Source of the DNA: CAIQPS01 sp963843455
GTDB taxonomy: Bacteria; Actinomycetota; Thermoleophilia; RBG-16-64-13
DNA length: 64,000 bases
NCBI GenBank assembly: GCA_963843455.1
Contig: CAWJKE010000006.1
Coordinates: 124,001 to 188,000 of the forward strand
Direction of reading: 5' to 3'
Shown: positions 45,555 through 55,506 of the stretch, in pieces
Layout: every line of letters starts with the position of its first letter
How positions within the stretch are numbered: the stretch's first letter is position 1
Notes under the pieces: model-generated
Seen by the model: the letters and a program-made list of their open reading frames with translations, nothing else
Databases searched by the model: none
What the model was told of the DNA's origin: nothing
Translations under genes and position numbers: made by a program

Positions 45555-46851
45555 TCAGTCGTTGGCCTCGGTCTCGTCCGCGCCGGCGCTCTCTTCCCGC
45601 TTCATCGTCTTGATGAACTCCACCCAGGGGCCTTCGTCCTCGGCCATGCGGGCGCGGAAGTAGGGCTCCATCTCGTAGTGGTCTTCGCGGTCGATGAAGA
45701 CCCAGAGGGGATGCGGCTCAAGCGGCGGGCATCCGGCCGACCAGTGACCGACGCCCTTGCCCCGGAAGCGTTTGACGCAGTCGCCGATGAGGATCACATT
45801 GTTCGGGTCTACGCCCTGCGGCATCTCGTCGTCGCGCTTGGGGCCTACCACCACGTGGCAGCCGGCGTTCTTGTCGTACTGGCCCAGAGCCTTGAGCTTC
45901 TCCATGGTGAAGGCCACCAGGGACTCGCAACTCGAGCAGGCGCCGCTGGTGTGGAAGTTGTACTCGGGCCAGGTGTCGAAGCCTGCGATGTAGGGGAACC
46001 AGAGGTCCTTGTGCACCTCCTCGATGGTCCTCCCGACCACCTCGATGTCCTCTTCCTCTGAAGTTCCCCAGGTTCCGCTCCTCCGCCGCCGAGAAGTACT
46101 GGACGTTGTCGAGACTGAGGCCCACCATCCGGCAGGCGGTGGCGTCCAGAGCGACCGGGTCCTTGCTCGCCACCACGCAGCCGAAGTCCACCGGGATGGT
46201 GGTGTGCGGCCCGAAGCCCTCGGCCGGACGGATGAGGTCGGCGATGTTGAGGTCGGCCCGGATGACCGACCACACGTCCATCATGGCGGCGGCCAGGTCG
46301 GTCATGTGCATCTGCTGGTGGGTGACGTCCTGCACCACGCCCTTCATGTTCTTGAGGGCGCAGGTGAACACCATGCTCGCGTGGCTCTTGAAGATGGGGA
46401 GGTTGAACAGGTGCTCGGCCTCCAGGAGGAAGCGGGGGAGTTTGACCTTCTTGATATCGGAGCGCGCATCCCGGATGGGGATGTTGATAAGGTCCGTTTC
46501 CCTCTTGATGTCGATGAGCCGGGCGCCGGCGGCCTCGGCCGCCGCGCCGATGCCGCTCACGTCGAGCACGTGCATGGAGTCGCAGCCGATGGCGGCGGCC
46601 TCGGCCACGATGATGTCCTTGGGCTTGGCCTTCTGGACCTCTCGTATCACCGCCGCCACGAACTCCGGGCTGGTGTTGACGGAGGTCGAGGCGGCCGCCG
46701 GGTGGCCGGCGTTCGGCTTGAGCACCACCGTGCTGCGCGGCCTGACGAGGTTCTCCACGCCCCCCAGGAGGGCGAAGACCTCGGCCACCATCTTCTCGGG
46801 GTCGTCGCCCTTGGAGATGGCCACGACCGACTTGGGAGTACTCTTGGGCAT
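45555..46851 (-). CDS. DUF362-family protein (one frame break)
   Basis: DUF362 pattern: RSTVVLKPNAGHP, HLFNLPIFKSHASMVFTCALKNMKGVV, RPAEGFGPHTTIPVDFGCVVASKDPVALDATACRMVGL. The C-terminal part has scattered Cys residues (GACSSCESL, GDCVKRF, SAGCPPL) that could hold a metal. An extra base near 46060 breaks the frame; corrected it is 432 codons. Function of the family is not settled; members are often near Fe-S or quinone-related genes. The start at 46851 is 17 bases from the TetR stop, so it is probably third in the thiolase-tetR-DUF362 transcript. Confidence 0.8.
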
Positions 46852-46868
46852 GTCCTCTACCTCCGTGC

Positions 46869-47501
46869 TTAGGGCGTGATCCTGGCCAACAGCCGGGTGA
46901 ACATGTTGGCCGAGCCTTTCAACGTCATCTCGGTATCGAGACCCTCCAGGTAGCTAAGGTCCTCCCACCAGATCCAGGCGAACAATTCGGACACTATCAG
47001 GTCGGTCTCGATGTCGGCCCGAATGCCGCCCTGGGCCTTGCCCTCCTCCACCAGATCGGCGTACCACCGGAGCATCTCCACGCGACGCTGAACCACGTGG
47101 TCGTGCACCCGGTCCTTGGGGATCCAGGAGATGAACTGGAACATGGGCGCGTTGAACCCCTCGATGTCCTTGGAGAAGATGGTGGCGTGCGAGTCGCCCA
47201 TCTCCCGGAGGCGGTCCATCACGTCCGGCGCCCGGGACGATTTGAGCCATGCGAACACCCTCTCGATCAGGACGTCGTGCGCGGCGATCAGGATATCTTC
47301 CCGGCTGTCGAAGTGGCGGTACAGCGCCGCGTTTGAGATGCCCACCGCCTCGGCGATGCGCGACATGCTCGCGCCCGCCAGGCCGTGCTCGGCGACCAGC
47401 CGCAGGGTCTCCTGCACGATCTGGGCGCGCCGCTCAAGTCCGGGCCGGCGGCCCTGGCCGTCGTGACTCAGCCTGCCGGGACTGTCGGCCGCCGACTTCA
47501 T
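46869..47501 (-). CDS. TetR/AcrR-family transcriptional regulator (FadR/PaaR-like context)
   Basis: 210 residues. ATG 47501 overlaps the thiolase stop (ATGA). HTH: RRAQIVQETLRLVAEHGLAGASMSRIAEAVGISNAALYRHFDSREDIL; helical ligand domain after that. It is co-transcribed with a thiolase, typical of TetR proteins that sense acyl-CoA. Two near-identical 20-bp sites flank the start regions of the thiolase and of the divergent cyclase, so it is the likely repressor of both directions. Confidence 0.9.
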   Translation of the reverse strand: MKSAADSPGRLSHDGQGRRPGLERRAQIVQETLRLVAEHGLAGASMSRIAEAVGISNAALYRHFDSREDILIAAHDVLIERVFAWLKSSRAPDVMDRLREMGDSHATIFSKDIEGFNAPMFQFISWIPKDRVHDHVVQRRVEMLRWYADLVEEGKAQGGIRADIETDLIVSELFAWIWWEDLSYLEGLDTEMTLKGSANMFTRLLARITP

Positions 47502-48684
47502 ACGACCTCGATGATCGTGGCCACGCCCTGCCCACCGCCGATGCACATGGTGGCCAGACCGTAGCGGCCGCCTGTGCGGAGCAACCCGTAGAGGAGCGTG
47601 GTGAGGATGCGGGCGCCGGAGCAGCCGATGGGATGCCCCAGCGCGATGGCTCCGCCCGATATGTTGGTCTTTGACATGTCGACCTTGAGGAGACGGGCGC
47701 ACGCGAGCGACTGGGCGGCGAACGCCTCGTTCAGCTCGATCAGGTCCATCTGATCCATGCTCAGGCCGGTCTTCTCCATGACCTTGAGCGTGGCGTAGTA
47801 GGGGCCCATACCCATGTATGCGGGGTCGAGGGCGGCCGAGGCGTAGCCGACCACCCGGGCGAGGGGCTTCAGCCCGCGCTTCTCGGCGAATTCCCGGGAC
47901 GAGAGCACCAGCGCCGCCGCGGCGTCGTTGACACCCGAGGAGTTGCCCGCGGTCACGGTGCCATCCGTCTTGAACGCGGGCCTGAGTCTGGCGAGGTCGT
48001 CGAGGCTGGTCTCGGGGCGGGGGTGCTCGTCGGTGTCGAACAGCTTAGGGTCGCCTCTCTTCTGAGGGATGGCGACCGGTACTATCTCGTCTTTGAAGGC
48101 GCCGGCCGCCATCGCGGCGCCGGCGCTGCGCTGGCTCTCCAGCGCGAAGGCGTCCTGATCTTCGCGCGTTACCCCGTAGCGCTCCGCGACGTTCTCGGCG
48201 GTCATGCCCATGTGGTAGTCGTTGACGGCGCACATGAGGCCGTCGCGAAGGAGGTGGTCCTCCAGCAGACCGTCGCCCATGCGGTAGCCGGTACGGGCCT
48301 TGGCCAGGAGGTAGGGAGCGAGCGACATGTTCTCCATGCCGGCGGCCACCATCACGTCCGCGTCGCCGCAGGTGATGGCCTGGGTGGCGAAATGGAGCGC
48401 CTTCATGCTCGAGCCGCAGAGCTTGTTGACGGTCACCGCCGGGCACCTCATCGGGCAGACCGGCGGCGTGCAGCGCCAGGCGGCCCGGGTTCTGGCCCTG
48501 CCCGGCCTGCAGTACGTTGCCGACGATGACTTCATCGACCTCGGCCGGCTCCAGCCCGGCTCTCTTGACCGCCTCCGCTATGGCGATGCCGCCCAGCTTG
48601 ACCGCGGGGATCATCGGACAGGGCGCCAAGGAAGCGCCCGACGGGAGTACGGCAGGCGCTCAGGATCACGGTCTCACGAGACAA
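47498..48684 (-). CDS. Acetyl-CoA acetyltransferase (thiolase), two frame breaks
   Basis: Classical thiolase: LSRETVILSACRTPVGRFLGALS at the start, VNKLCGSSMKAL with the nucleophile Cys, NEAFAAQSLACARLL, ALGHPIGCSGARILTTLLYGL and MCIGGGQGVA with the acid/base Cys. TTG 48684 after GGGAG is the best start; corrected length is 395 codons, as expected. Extra single bases lie near 48615 (before ATCCCCGCG) and near 48440 (CCC before GGCGG). It would split acetoacetyl-CoA, the product of the BKACE step, into two acetyl-CoA. Behind a promoter and operator at 48698-48758. Confidence 0.88.
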
Positions 48685-48697
48685 GAAGCACTCCCTG

Positions 48698-48758
48698 GTT
48701 GGTTAACGACTACCAACTTAACCAGCCACACTATGTTACGCGGGGCACGAGTTGTCAA
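48698..48758 (-). promoter_or_regulatory. Thiolase promoter with TetR-type operator (site A)
   Basis: On the minus strand TTGACA (48758-48753), 17 bases, CATAGT (48735-48730). Downstream of it, before the TTG start, is operator GTTGGTTAACGACTACCAAC (48698-48717), with GTTGGT and ACCAAC as arms. Its reverse complement matches site B (48963-48982) at 17 of 20 positions. The 348-base gap 48685-49032 holds only this and site B and their promoters. Confidence 0.75.
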
Positions 48759-48916
48759 GGGCCGGGCGTGACGGCGGCCCCTCACCAGCGTCCGAGCGTG
48801 GGCGTGATCACCGTCGCCACATACCTAGTTCAGGAGGTGGACTCGGAGCAGTTCGACGGCTTGGAATAGCCGGTCCTCGTCCTCCCTGCGGGAACCCCAC
48901 CGCGCCCCGCCCGGCA

Positions 48917-48982
48917 TTGACAGCCCGGCCGTTGCAGCGCATAGTGGCTGCATCGTCCTCTAGTTAGTTGTCGGTAACCAAC
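48917..48982 (+). promoter_or_regulatory. Cyclase-operon promoter with TetR-type operator (site B)
   Basis: TTGACA (48917-48922), 17 bases, CATAGT (48940-48945), the same -35, spacing and -10 as the divergent thiolase promoter. Operator GTTAGTTGTCGGTAACCAAC lies at 48963-48982, 50 bases before the cyclase ATG. Two matched promoters and sites imply coordinated control of 45.5-62.5 kb by the TetR at 46869. Confidence 0.75.
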
Positions 48983-49032
48983 GCACCGCGGGGGCTCACC
49001 GTTGCCGGCGGGCCGGAGCACGGGAGGCAGCC

Positions 49033-49793
49033 ATGAAAGTCAAGAAGATAGTCGACCTCAGCCAGCCGTTCGGTCACGGCACGCCTTTGTGGCCGTACTT
49101 CCCCGACATCAAGATCGAGCGGTTCCATTACCACGCCAAGTCGGGCGTGTTCACCCAGTGGCTGTGGCACCCGATGCACGTCAGCACTCACGCGGACTCG
49201 CCCATCCATGTCATCGCGGGCGAGTGGTCCACCGAGCAGATCCCTCTCGACTACTACTTCGGCACCGGCGTCATCGTCGACGTGGGCCCCAAGGGCAAGT
49301 TCGAGTTCATCACCGCCGACGACCTGGAGAAGGCCACGCCCAAGATCGAGAAGGGCGACATCGTCATCATCCACTGCCATATGCACGCCCAGTTCGGCGA
49401 CAGCAAGGACTACTTCGCCCGTTCGCCGGGTCTCGTGCCCAGCGCCGCCGAGTGGCTGGTGGAAAAGGGCGTCAAGGCCGTCGGCGTGGATCAGCAGGCG
49501 CTGGATCATCCACTGGCGACCGCCATCGGCTACCACGGGCCCGGCCCGCTCCTTCCCGACATCTGCGCCGAGTACGAGGAGTACACCGGCCGCTCGGTCA
49601 AGGAGGACTTCCCGCTGTGGGAGCCCTGCCACAACATCCTGCTGGGCAACCACGTCATGGGTTTCGAGAACGTCGGCGGCGACATCGACGAGGTACTCGG
49701 CCAGCGGTGCATCATCGCCGGCTTCCCCATCCGCTGGGTGGGCGGTGACGGCTCGATGGTCCGTCTCGTCGCCATCATCGAAGAGGAGTATAG
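49033..49793 (+). CDS. PF04199-type metal-dependent cyclase/hydrolase (candidate ring-opening cyclohydrolase); C-terminal end uncertain
   Basis: Start ATG 49033, GGGAGGCAGCC upstream. Family hallmark HVSTHADSPIH (the HxGTHxDxPxH metal site) at about residues 55-66, DLSQPFGHGTPLWP at the start, GDIVIIHCHMH, AVGVDQQALDHP, NHVMGFENVGG, and end MVRLVAIIEEE. Its frame has no stop until 50175, deep in the next gene. I place the end at TAG 49791-49793, which needs one further frame correction, so the last residues are uncertain. Kynurenine formamidase-like relatives open C-N bonds; next to a transhydroxylase it is a good candidate for hydrolysing dihydrophloroglucinol. Confidence 0.78.
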
Positions 49794-49825
49794 GCGCGGC
49801 GGTCACAGGCGGCAGGACGTCTATC

Positions 49826-52467
49826 ATGGGAGAAGTGAAGAGATACACCAACGGCACCACCGGGGGGCCGGTGTTCGTCGACGTGAAGGACGGGAAGATC
49901 CTGCGGATCACGCCGCTGACGTTCGACGAGACCGACGCTCCGTCGTGGACCATCAAGGCCCGGGGCCGCGACTTCACGCCCGCCTCGCAAGACCACGTCG
50001 TCGCCCTGGACCGTGGCTCACCGCTCGACCATCTACTCGCCCAAGAGGATCCTCACGCCGCTCAAGCGGGTGGACTTCGACCCCAAGGGCGCCCGCAACA
50101 TCCAGAACCGCGGCGTCTCCGGCTACGAGCCCATCAGCTGGGAGGAAGCGTTCGACACGGTGGCCGAGGAGATGATCCGGATCCACCGGGAGGTCGGACC
50201 GGCCGGGCGTCATGTCCACCCCTGGGTCGCACCACCTGTGGGGCAACGTCGGCTACCGTCATAGCTCGCTGCTGCGCTTCCTGAACCTCATCGGCTACAC
50301 CTACGCGCGAGCACAACCCCGATAGCTGGGAAGGCTGGCACTGGGGCTCCATGCACATGTGGGGCTTCAGTCACCGGCTGGGCATCCCCGAGCAGTACGG
50401 GCTGCTGGAGGACGCGCTCAAGCACACCGACCTCATCGTCTACTGGTCGGCCGACCCGGAGTCGAGCTGCAACGGCGTGTACGCGGGCCACGAGGGCAAC
50501 GTCCGCCGGCGCTGGCTCAAGGAGCTCGGGGTCAAGATGATCGTCATCGACCCCTATCTCAACCACACCCAGGCGCTGCTGGGCGACAAGTGGTTCTCGC
50601 CGCGGCTGGGCACCGACGTGTGCATGGGCCTGGCCATCGCCTACACCTGGCTCACCGAGGGCACGTACGACAAGGAGTACATCGCCGGGCCGCACCACCG
50701 GCTTCGACGAGTGGAAGGACTACGTGCTCGGCAAGACCGACGACGTGCCCAAGACCCCGGAATGGGCCGAGGCGAGAGAGCAACATCCCGGCGCGCGAGA
50801 TCCGGGCTCTGGCTCGGGAGTGGGCGTCCAAGAAGACCATGCTGGCGGCCGGTGGACCGGGCGGCATGGGCGGCGCCAGCCGGGCTTCGTGGGGCAACGA
50901 GTGGGCCCGCACCATGGTCGCCCTCGCGGCCATGCAGGGGATGGGCAAGCCGGGCAGCAACATCTGGGGCACCACCAGCGGCGCCCCGGTGGATTGCAGC
51001 TTCATGTTCCCGGGCTACGCCGAAGGCGGCATCTCCGGCGACATGGCGAACTCGGCCGCCGGCTTCCGCTTCGCCAACCGCATGTTCCCCAACGGCGGGC
51101 GGCATCACCAACCCGCATCACACCACCGAAGGCCAGACCGTCCCGCGTCTGCGCATCCCCGAGGCCATGCGGCACGAGACCGTCGAGTGGCGGGGCAAGG
51201 GCTTCTGCGGCTCCCATATCGAGAGCCAGTTCCAGAAGTACGAGTACCCGGCCCAGGGCTATCCCCAGGTGGAGATGTACTACCGGTACGGCGGCTCGTT
51301 CTTCGGCACCATGACCGAGACCAACCGCTACGTGACCGCCTATCGCGAGGGCAAGATCCCGTTCGTAGTCAACCAGGCCATCTGGTTCGAAGGCGAGACC
51401 AAGTTCGCCGACATCATCCTGCCGGCCTGCACCAACTTCGAGCGCTGGGACATCAGCGAGGCGGCCAACTGCTCGGGCTACATCGCCGATTCGTACCAGT
51501 TCATGAACCACCGGGTGATCATCCTGCAGCAGAAGTGCATCGAGCCGCTGGGCGAGTCCAAGTCCGACTACGAGATCTTCGCCGAGCTGGCCGAGCGCCT
51601 GGGCGTGTACGGCGCCTTCACCATGGGCGGCAAGAGCGAACTCGACTGGGTCAAGGACTACTACCACGCCACCGACATGCCCAAGGTGATGAGCTGGGAC
51701 GATTTCGCCAAGAAGGGCTACTACGTGGTCCCCGCTCCCGAGCGAGGAGGACCGCCCAAACCCGCCCTGCGCTGGTTCGCCGAAGGCCGGCGCGAAGGAC
51801 ACCCCCGACTGGGGCCCGGCGCCCGTGGGACCAGGTCAAGGGCGAAGGCCTGCAGACGCATGAGCGGCAAGATCGAGTTCGTGGCCTCCAGCCTCAAGCG
51901 CCTCGAAGCCACCGGCACCGTCGACCCGGAGCGGCCGGCGATGGGCCCGCAGTACATAGAGAGCTGGGAGGGACACCACACCGCCGATCTCTACGGCAAG
52001 TATCCCGCTGCAGATGGTCTCGCCCCATCCCAAGTTCAGCTTCCACACCATGGGCGACGCCAAAGACAGCTGGATGAACGAGGTCAAGGACAACCGCGTG
52101 CTCAAGGACGACGGCAACTACTACTGGATCATGCGGGTCAACGCCAAGGATGCCGCCGCGCGCGGCATCGCGGACGGCGATCTCATCCGCGCGTTCAACG
52201 ACCGCGGCTCGGTCATCCTGGCGGCGCAGGTCACCGAGCGGGTGCCGCCGGGCACCGTGCACTCATACGAATCGTGCGGCGACTACGAGCCGCTCGGCGA
52301 GCCGGGCCATTCCCCGGATATCTCCGGGTGCGTGAACATCCTCACGCCCAAGCGCTATCATCACTCCCACCTCGACGGCGATGGCCAACAACTCCTGTCT
52401 GATCCAGGTGGAGAAATGGGACGGTTCGGCCGACGCGAGCGGCGCGGCCGGGGAACAAGGCGCGTAG
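49826..52467 (+). pseudogene. athL: Pyrogallol hydroxytransferase (transhydroxylase) large subunit, AthL-like, as read broken by eleven +1 frame changes
   Basis: Of the three large subunits here this is the closest to the Pelobacter acidigallici enzyme: KRYTNGTTGGPVFV at the start, SHHLWGNVGYRHS, NPDSWEGWHWGSMHMWGF, FPGYAEGGISGD, and end NNSCLIQVEKWDGS. The expected His, Asp/Ser and Tyr active-site residues are present in the stitched protein. Reading frame advances by one at about 49985, 50205, 50308, 50690, 50780, 51100, 51790, 51830, 51865, 52005 and 52365; every change is one extra base. Removing them gives 877 codons, the length of the family, with TAG 52465-52467. It converts pyrogallol plus tetrahydroxybenzene to phloroglucinol. 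Consensus error is more likely than decay. Confidence 0.88.
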
Positions 52468-52606
52468 AAGGGGGTGGCGTGATGGCAGCAGGATGCTGAG
52501 GAATGAAGCCTCGCCTTCGGGGCGCGATGGGCGCGGGCGAGAAGGACGCAGGAAGCGCGAATAGCAGCGCTATTGGCGCGACCGAGAAACACTATCGCCC
52601 AGCCCA

Positions 52607-53482
52607 GTGCGTTCGACGGCCGAGCGCTTCAACGCCAAGAAGTGGAACATGGTCATCGACGTCGCCCGGTGCATGGACTGCAACGACTGCTTCCTGGCCG
52701 ACAAGGACGAGTTCACCGGCAACGACTTTCCGCCCTATTCGGTGGCCCAGCCGTGGAGCGGCCATCGCTGGATGAACATCATGCGCACCGAACGGGGCCA
52801 GTACCCGCTGGTGCAGGTCGCCTACCGGCCCACGCCCTGCCTTCACTGCGACGACGCTCCGTGCATGAAGGACTCGCCGGCGGGGACCATCTACAAGCGT
52901 GACGACGGGCTGGTGATCATCGACCCGGAGAAGGCGAAAGGCCATCCGGAGATCGTCGCCACCTGTCCCTACGAGGTCATCTACTGGAACGAAGAGGCCC
53001 AGGTGGCCCAGAAGTGCACCGGTTGCGCCCACCTGCTCGACGACGGGTGGACGGACACCCGCTGCTCGCAGGTGTGCCCCGCCGACGCCATCAAGCTGGT
53101 GCTTGCCGACGACGCCGAGATGGCGGCACGGGTGGAAGCCGAGGCCTTGGAAGTGCTTCGCCCCGAACTGGGCGCCAAGCCGCGGGTCTACTACAAGAAC
53201 CTGTATCTGTTCGACAAGGCGTTCATCGCCGGCAACGTGGTGTTCGGCGACACGGACGAGTGCGCCGAGGGGGCCAAAGCGACGGTGACGGCCGGCGGCG
53301 GCCGGAGGCGCCGTGTCGGCGAAGCGGTCGCCAGCAACTACGGCGACTTCTACGTGGACAAGCTGGAGCCGGGGCAGGAGTACACGCTCACGGTGGAGGC
53401 GCCCGGCTACGCTGCGATCACGGCGACGGTCAAGCTCGAGGAGAGTCTGAATCTCGGGACACTCACGCTGGCCAGGCAGTGA
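52607..53482 (+). CDS. athS: Pyrogallol hydroxytransferase small subunit (AthS-like)
   Basis: 291 residues from GTG 52607; the true start may be further in, as the family begins near MVIDVARC. Fe-S motifs: CMDCNDCFLAD (Cys22/25/28, then Asp32 where the paralogue at 33758 has Cys), CLHCDDAPC, CTGCAHLL, CPYEV, CSQVCPAD. C-terminal beta-sandwich from about residue 200 (IAGNVVFGDTDECAEGAKATVT, NYGDFYVDKLEPG). It would partner the large subunit upstream. The gap 52468-52606 may hold a displaced start of this gene; I see no promoter in it. Confidence 0.88.
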   Translation: MRSTAERFNAKKWNMVIDVARCMDCNDCFLADKDEFTGNDFPPYSVAQPWSGHRWMNIMRTERGQYPLVQVAYRPTPCLHCDDAPCMKDSPAGTIYKRDDGLVIIDPEKAKGHPEIVATCPYEVIYWNEEAQVAQKCTGCAHLLDDGWTDTRCSQVCPADAIKLVLADDAEMAARVEAEALEVLRPELGAKPRVYYKNLYLFDKAFIAGNVVFGDTDECAEGAKATVTAGGGRRRRVGEAVASNYGDFYVDKLEPGQEYTLTVEAPGYAAITATVKLEESLNLGTLTLARQ

Positions 53483-53485
53483 CGC

Positions 53486-54487
53486 ATGTCGGCTGACCTG
53501 ATGGCCGATCTGCGCGACAAGGCGCGCCTTTCTCCGCAAAGGATCGTCCTGCCCGAGTCAGAGGAAGAAAACATCCTTCGCGCAGCCCGTTCCGCGGCGG
53601 ACGAGGGAATAGCCCGCCCGATCCTTCTGGGCGATCCGGCGGCGGTCGCCGAAGCAGCCGACCGCGCGGAGTTGCACCTTGACGGCATCGCGGTCCTCGA
53701 CGTCGGTGACGAGCGTGTCCGCAACGAACTCAGAGACACTGCGGTCGGGCTCTTCCCCGACATGTCCGTGAGGCGCATCGAGAAGAAGCTACAAGATCGG
53801 CTCAATGTGGCCTCGCTGCTGGTGGCCTCCGGGCGGGCCGACGGCATGGTCGCCGGCCTCACCCACACCACCCAGGAGGTGATCCTGGCCGCCGCGAGCT
53901 TCATCGGCATGGAAGAGGGGGTATCGAAGCCCTCGAGCCTGTTCCTGATGAGGATCCCCGGTTACGAAGGTCCGGAAGGGGAGATGATCGTGTTCGCCGA
54001 TTGCGGCGTCGCGATCTCGCCCGATGCCCCTCAGCTCGCCGAGATCGCCATCCTCGTGGCTCGCGCGGTGCGCAGACTACTCGGCTGGGAGCCGCGCGTA
54101 GCCTTGCTCTCCTTCTCCACCAAGGCCAGCGGGTACGACGAGTCGGTCCGGAAAGTGCGCGAAGCCCTTCTCATTGCCAGGGAACGGGAGCCCGGCCTGG
54201 CCATCGACGGGGAACTGCAACTCGACACCGCGATCGTTCCCGCGGTAGCGGCTCGCAAGGCCCCGGGGGAGGAGCTGGTCGCCGGGCGGGCGAACATACT
54301 CGTCTTCCCCGATCTGAACGCCGGGAATATCGCCTACAAGTGCGTGCAAAGATTCGCAAAGGCCGACGCTTTCGGACCGTTCCTCCTCGGGTTGGAGAGG
54401 ACCGTGAGCGACCTCTCGAGGGGGTCGTCGGTGGTCGACATCCTCGGGGTCGTCACCCTGGCCAGCGTCTACTCACAAATGATGTGA
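53486..54487 (+). CDS. pta: Phosphate acetyltransferase (Pta/Ptb family)
   Basis: 333 residues, the catalytic domain only. RIVLPESEEENILRAA, DGMVAGLTHTTQEVILAAASFIG, IVFADCGVAISPDAPQLAEIA, ALLSFSTKASGYDESVRKVREAL, DAAIVP-like DTAIVPAVAARK, NILVFPDLNAGNIAYKCVQRFAKADAFGPFLLGL. It makes acetyl-phosphate from acetyl-CoA. No acetate kinase is next to it; the ADP-forming synthetase at 43405-45515 can give the same ATP. Three bases after athS, so in the polyphenol operon. Confidence 0.9.
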   Translation: MSADLMADLRDKARLSPQRIVLPESEEENILRAARSAADEGIARPILLGDPAAVAEAADRAELHLDGIAVLDVGDERVRNELRDTAVGLFPDMSVRRIEKKLQDRLNVASLLVASGRADGMVAGLTHTTQEVILAAASFIGMEEGVSKPSSLFLMRIPGYEGPEGEMIVFADCGVAISPDAPQLAEIAILVARAVRRLLGWEPRVALLSFSTKASGYDESVRKVREALLIAREREPGLAIDGELQLDTAIVPAVAARKAPGEELVAGRANILVFPDLNAGNIAYKCVQRFAKADAFGPFLLGLERTVSDLSRGSSVVDILGVVTLASVYSQMM

Positions 54488-54557
54488 CGGGACCGGTCGC
54501 TCCCTTGACATGCAGGGCTTCTTGGCCGTTAATACCCAAGACAATCAAGGGGGAGAA

Positions 54558-55487
54558 ATGAAGGTCACCGTCATCGGTGCCGCCGGTTCGGTCGGCGCCC
54601 CTGCCGCGTTCTACATCGGGGTATCCGGACTGGTCGATGAGCTCGTGCTCATCGACATGCGGCCCAACGTCGTGCAGCAGCACGCCCTGGATATGAACAC
54701 GGCTATGTCCGAGCTCGGTGTCAAGGTGAAGGCCGGCACCCACGAGGACCTGGAAGGCTCCGACGTGGTCATCAACGCGGCCGGAGTGCCGCAGGGGCTC
54801 ATCGCCGACCGCATGGAGATGCTTCCCAAGAACATCCCCCTGGTGCGCGACGTGGCCCTGGCGGTGAAGCGGTACTGCCCCGACGCTTTTGTGATCACCG
54901 CCACCAACCCGATCGACCCGCTCAACTACTGCACCTGGCGGGCGGGCGGCCTCGACCGCCATCAGGTCGTCGGCTACTCCAGGAACGACTCCACCCGGTT
55001 TCGCGAGATCATCGCAAGGGTCAAACAGGTCAAGACCAGCCAAGTCCAGGCCACGGTCATCGGCGAGCACGGCAGCACGCAGGTGCCGCTGTTCAGCTCG
55101 GCCCGTATCGACGGCGACCCGGTTATCTTCACCGAGGACGAGAAACAGGCCATCCGGGCCGAGATCCCCACCATCCTGCGGCGCTACGAAGAGCTGCAGT
55201 CGGGCCGCACCGCCGGCTGGACGAGCGCGCTGGGGTTGGCGGCTCTCGCCAGAGCCGTGCTGCAGGACACGGGCGAAGTGTTCCCCTGCTCGGTGGTGCT
55301 CGACGGCGAATACGGGCAGAACGGGCTGAGCATGTCCGTGCCGGTGAGGCTGGGCAAGGGCGGCGTCCAGGAGATACAGGAATGGGGACTGGCGCACGAC
55401 GAGCTGGAGGGTCTGAAGCGCACGGCGGCGGCCATGGCCGCCGCGGCTCGGATCGTCGACGGCGTTCTAGGGCTCGATTCGAAATGA
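54558..55487 (+). CDS. Malate/lactate-dehydrogenase family NAD-dependent dehydrogenase
   Basis: 309 residues from ATG 54558 after GGGGGAG. GAAGSVGAP near residue 8, acceptor Asp in LIDMRP, AGVPQ, ATNPIDPLNY, and catalytic His in VIGEHGSTQVPLF. The substrate loop reads ADRMEML and the region before RFREII is GYSRNDSTRFR, which differ from true malate dehydrogenases, so the substrate is probably another 2- or 3-hydroxy acid. In this place it could oxidise 3-hydroxy-5-oxohexanoate from ring opening; plain malate dehydrogenase is the alternative. Confidence 0.82.
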   Translation: MKVTVIGAAGSVGAPAAFYIGVSGLVDELVLIDMRPNVVQQHALDMNTAMSELGVKVKAGTHEDLEGSDVVINAAGVPQGLIADRMEMLPKNIPLVRDVALAVKRYCPDAFVITATNPIDPLNYCTWRAGGLDRHQVVGYSRNDSTRFREIIARVKQVKTSQVQATVIGEHGSTQVPLFSSARIDGDPVIFTEDEKQAIRAEIPTILRRYEELQSGRTAGWTSALGLAALARAVLQDTGEVFPCSVVLDGEYGQNGLSMSVPVRLGKGGVQEIQEWGLAHDELEGLKRTAAAMAAAARIVDGVLGLDSK

Positions 55488-55506
55488 AGATGGGGAGACG
55501 AGCGGC

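Noticed and set aside
49826..52467. True pseudogene decay of athL
   Set aside because: All eleven breaks are single extra bases, the coding content between them is intact, and corrected length equals the family length; error is the better explanation, though I typed it as broken as read.
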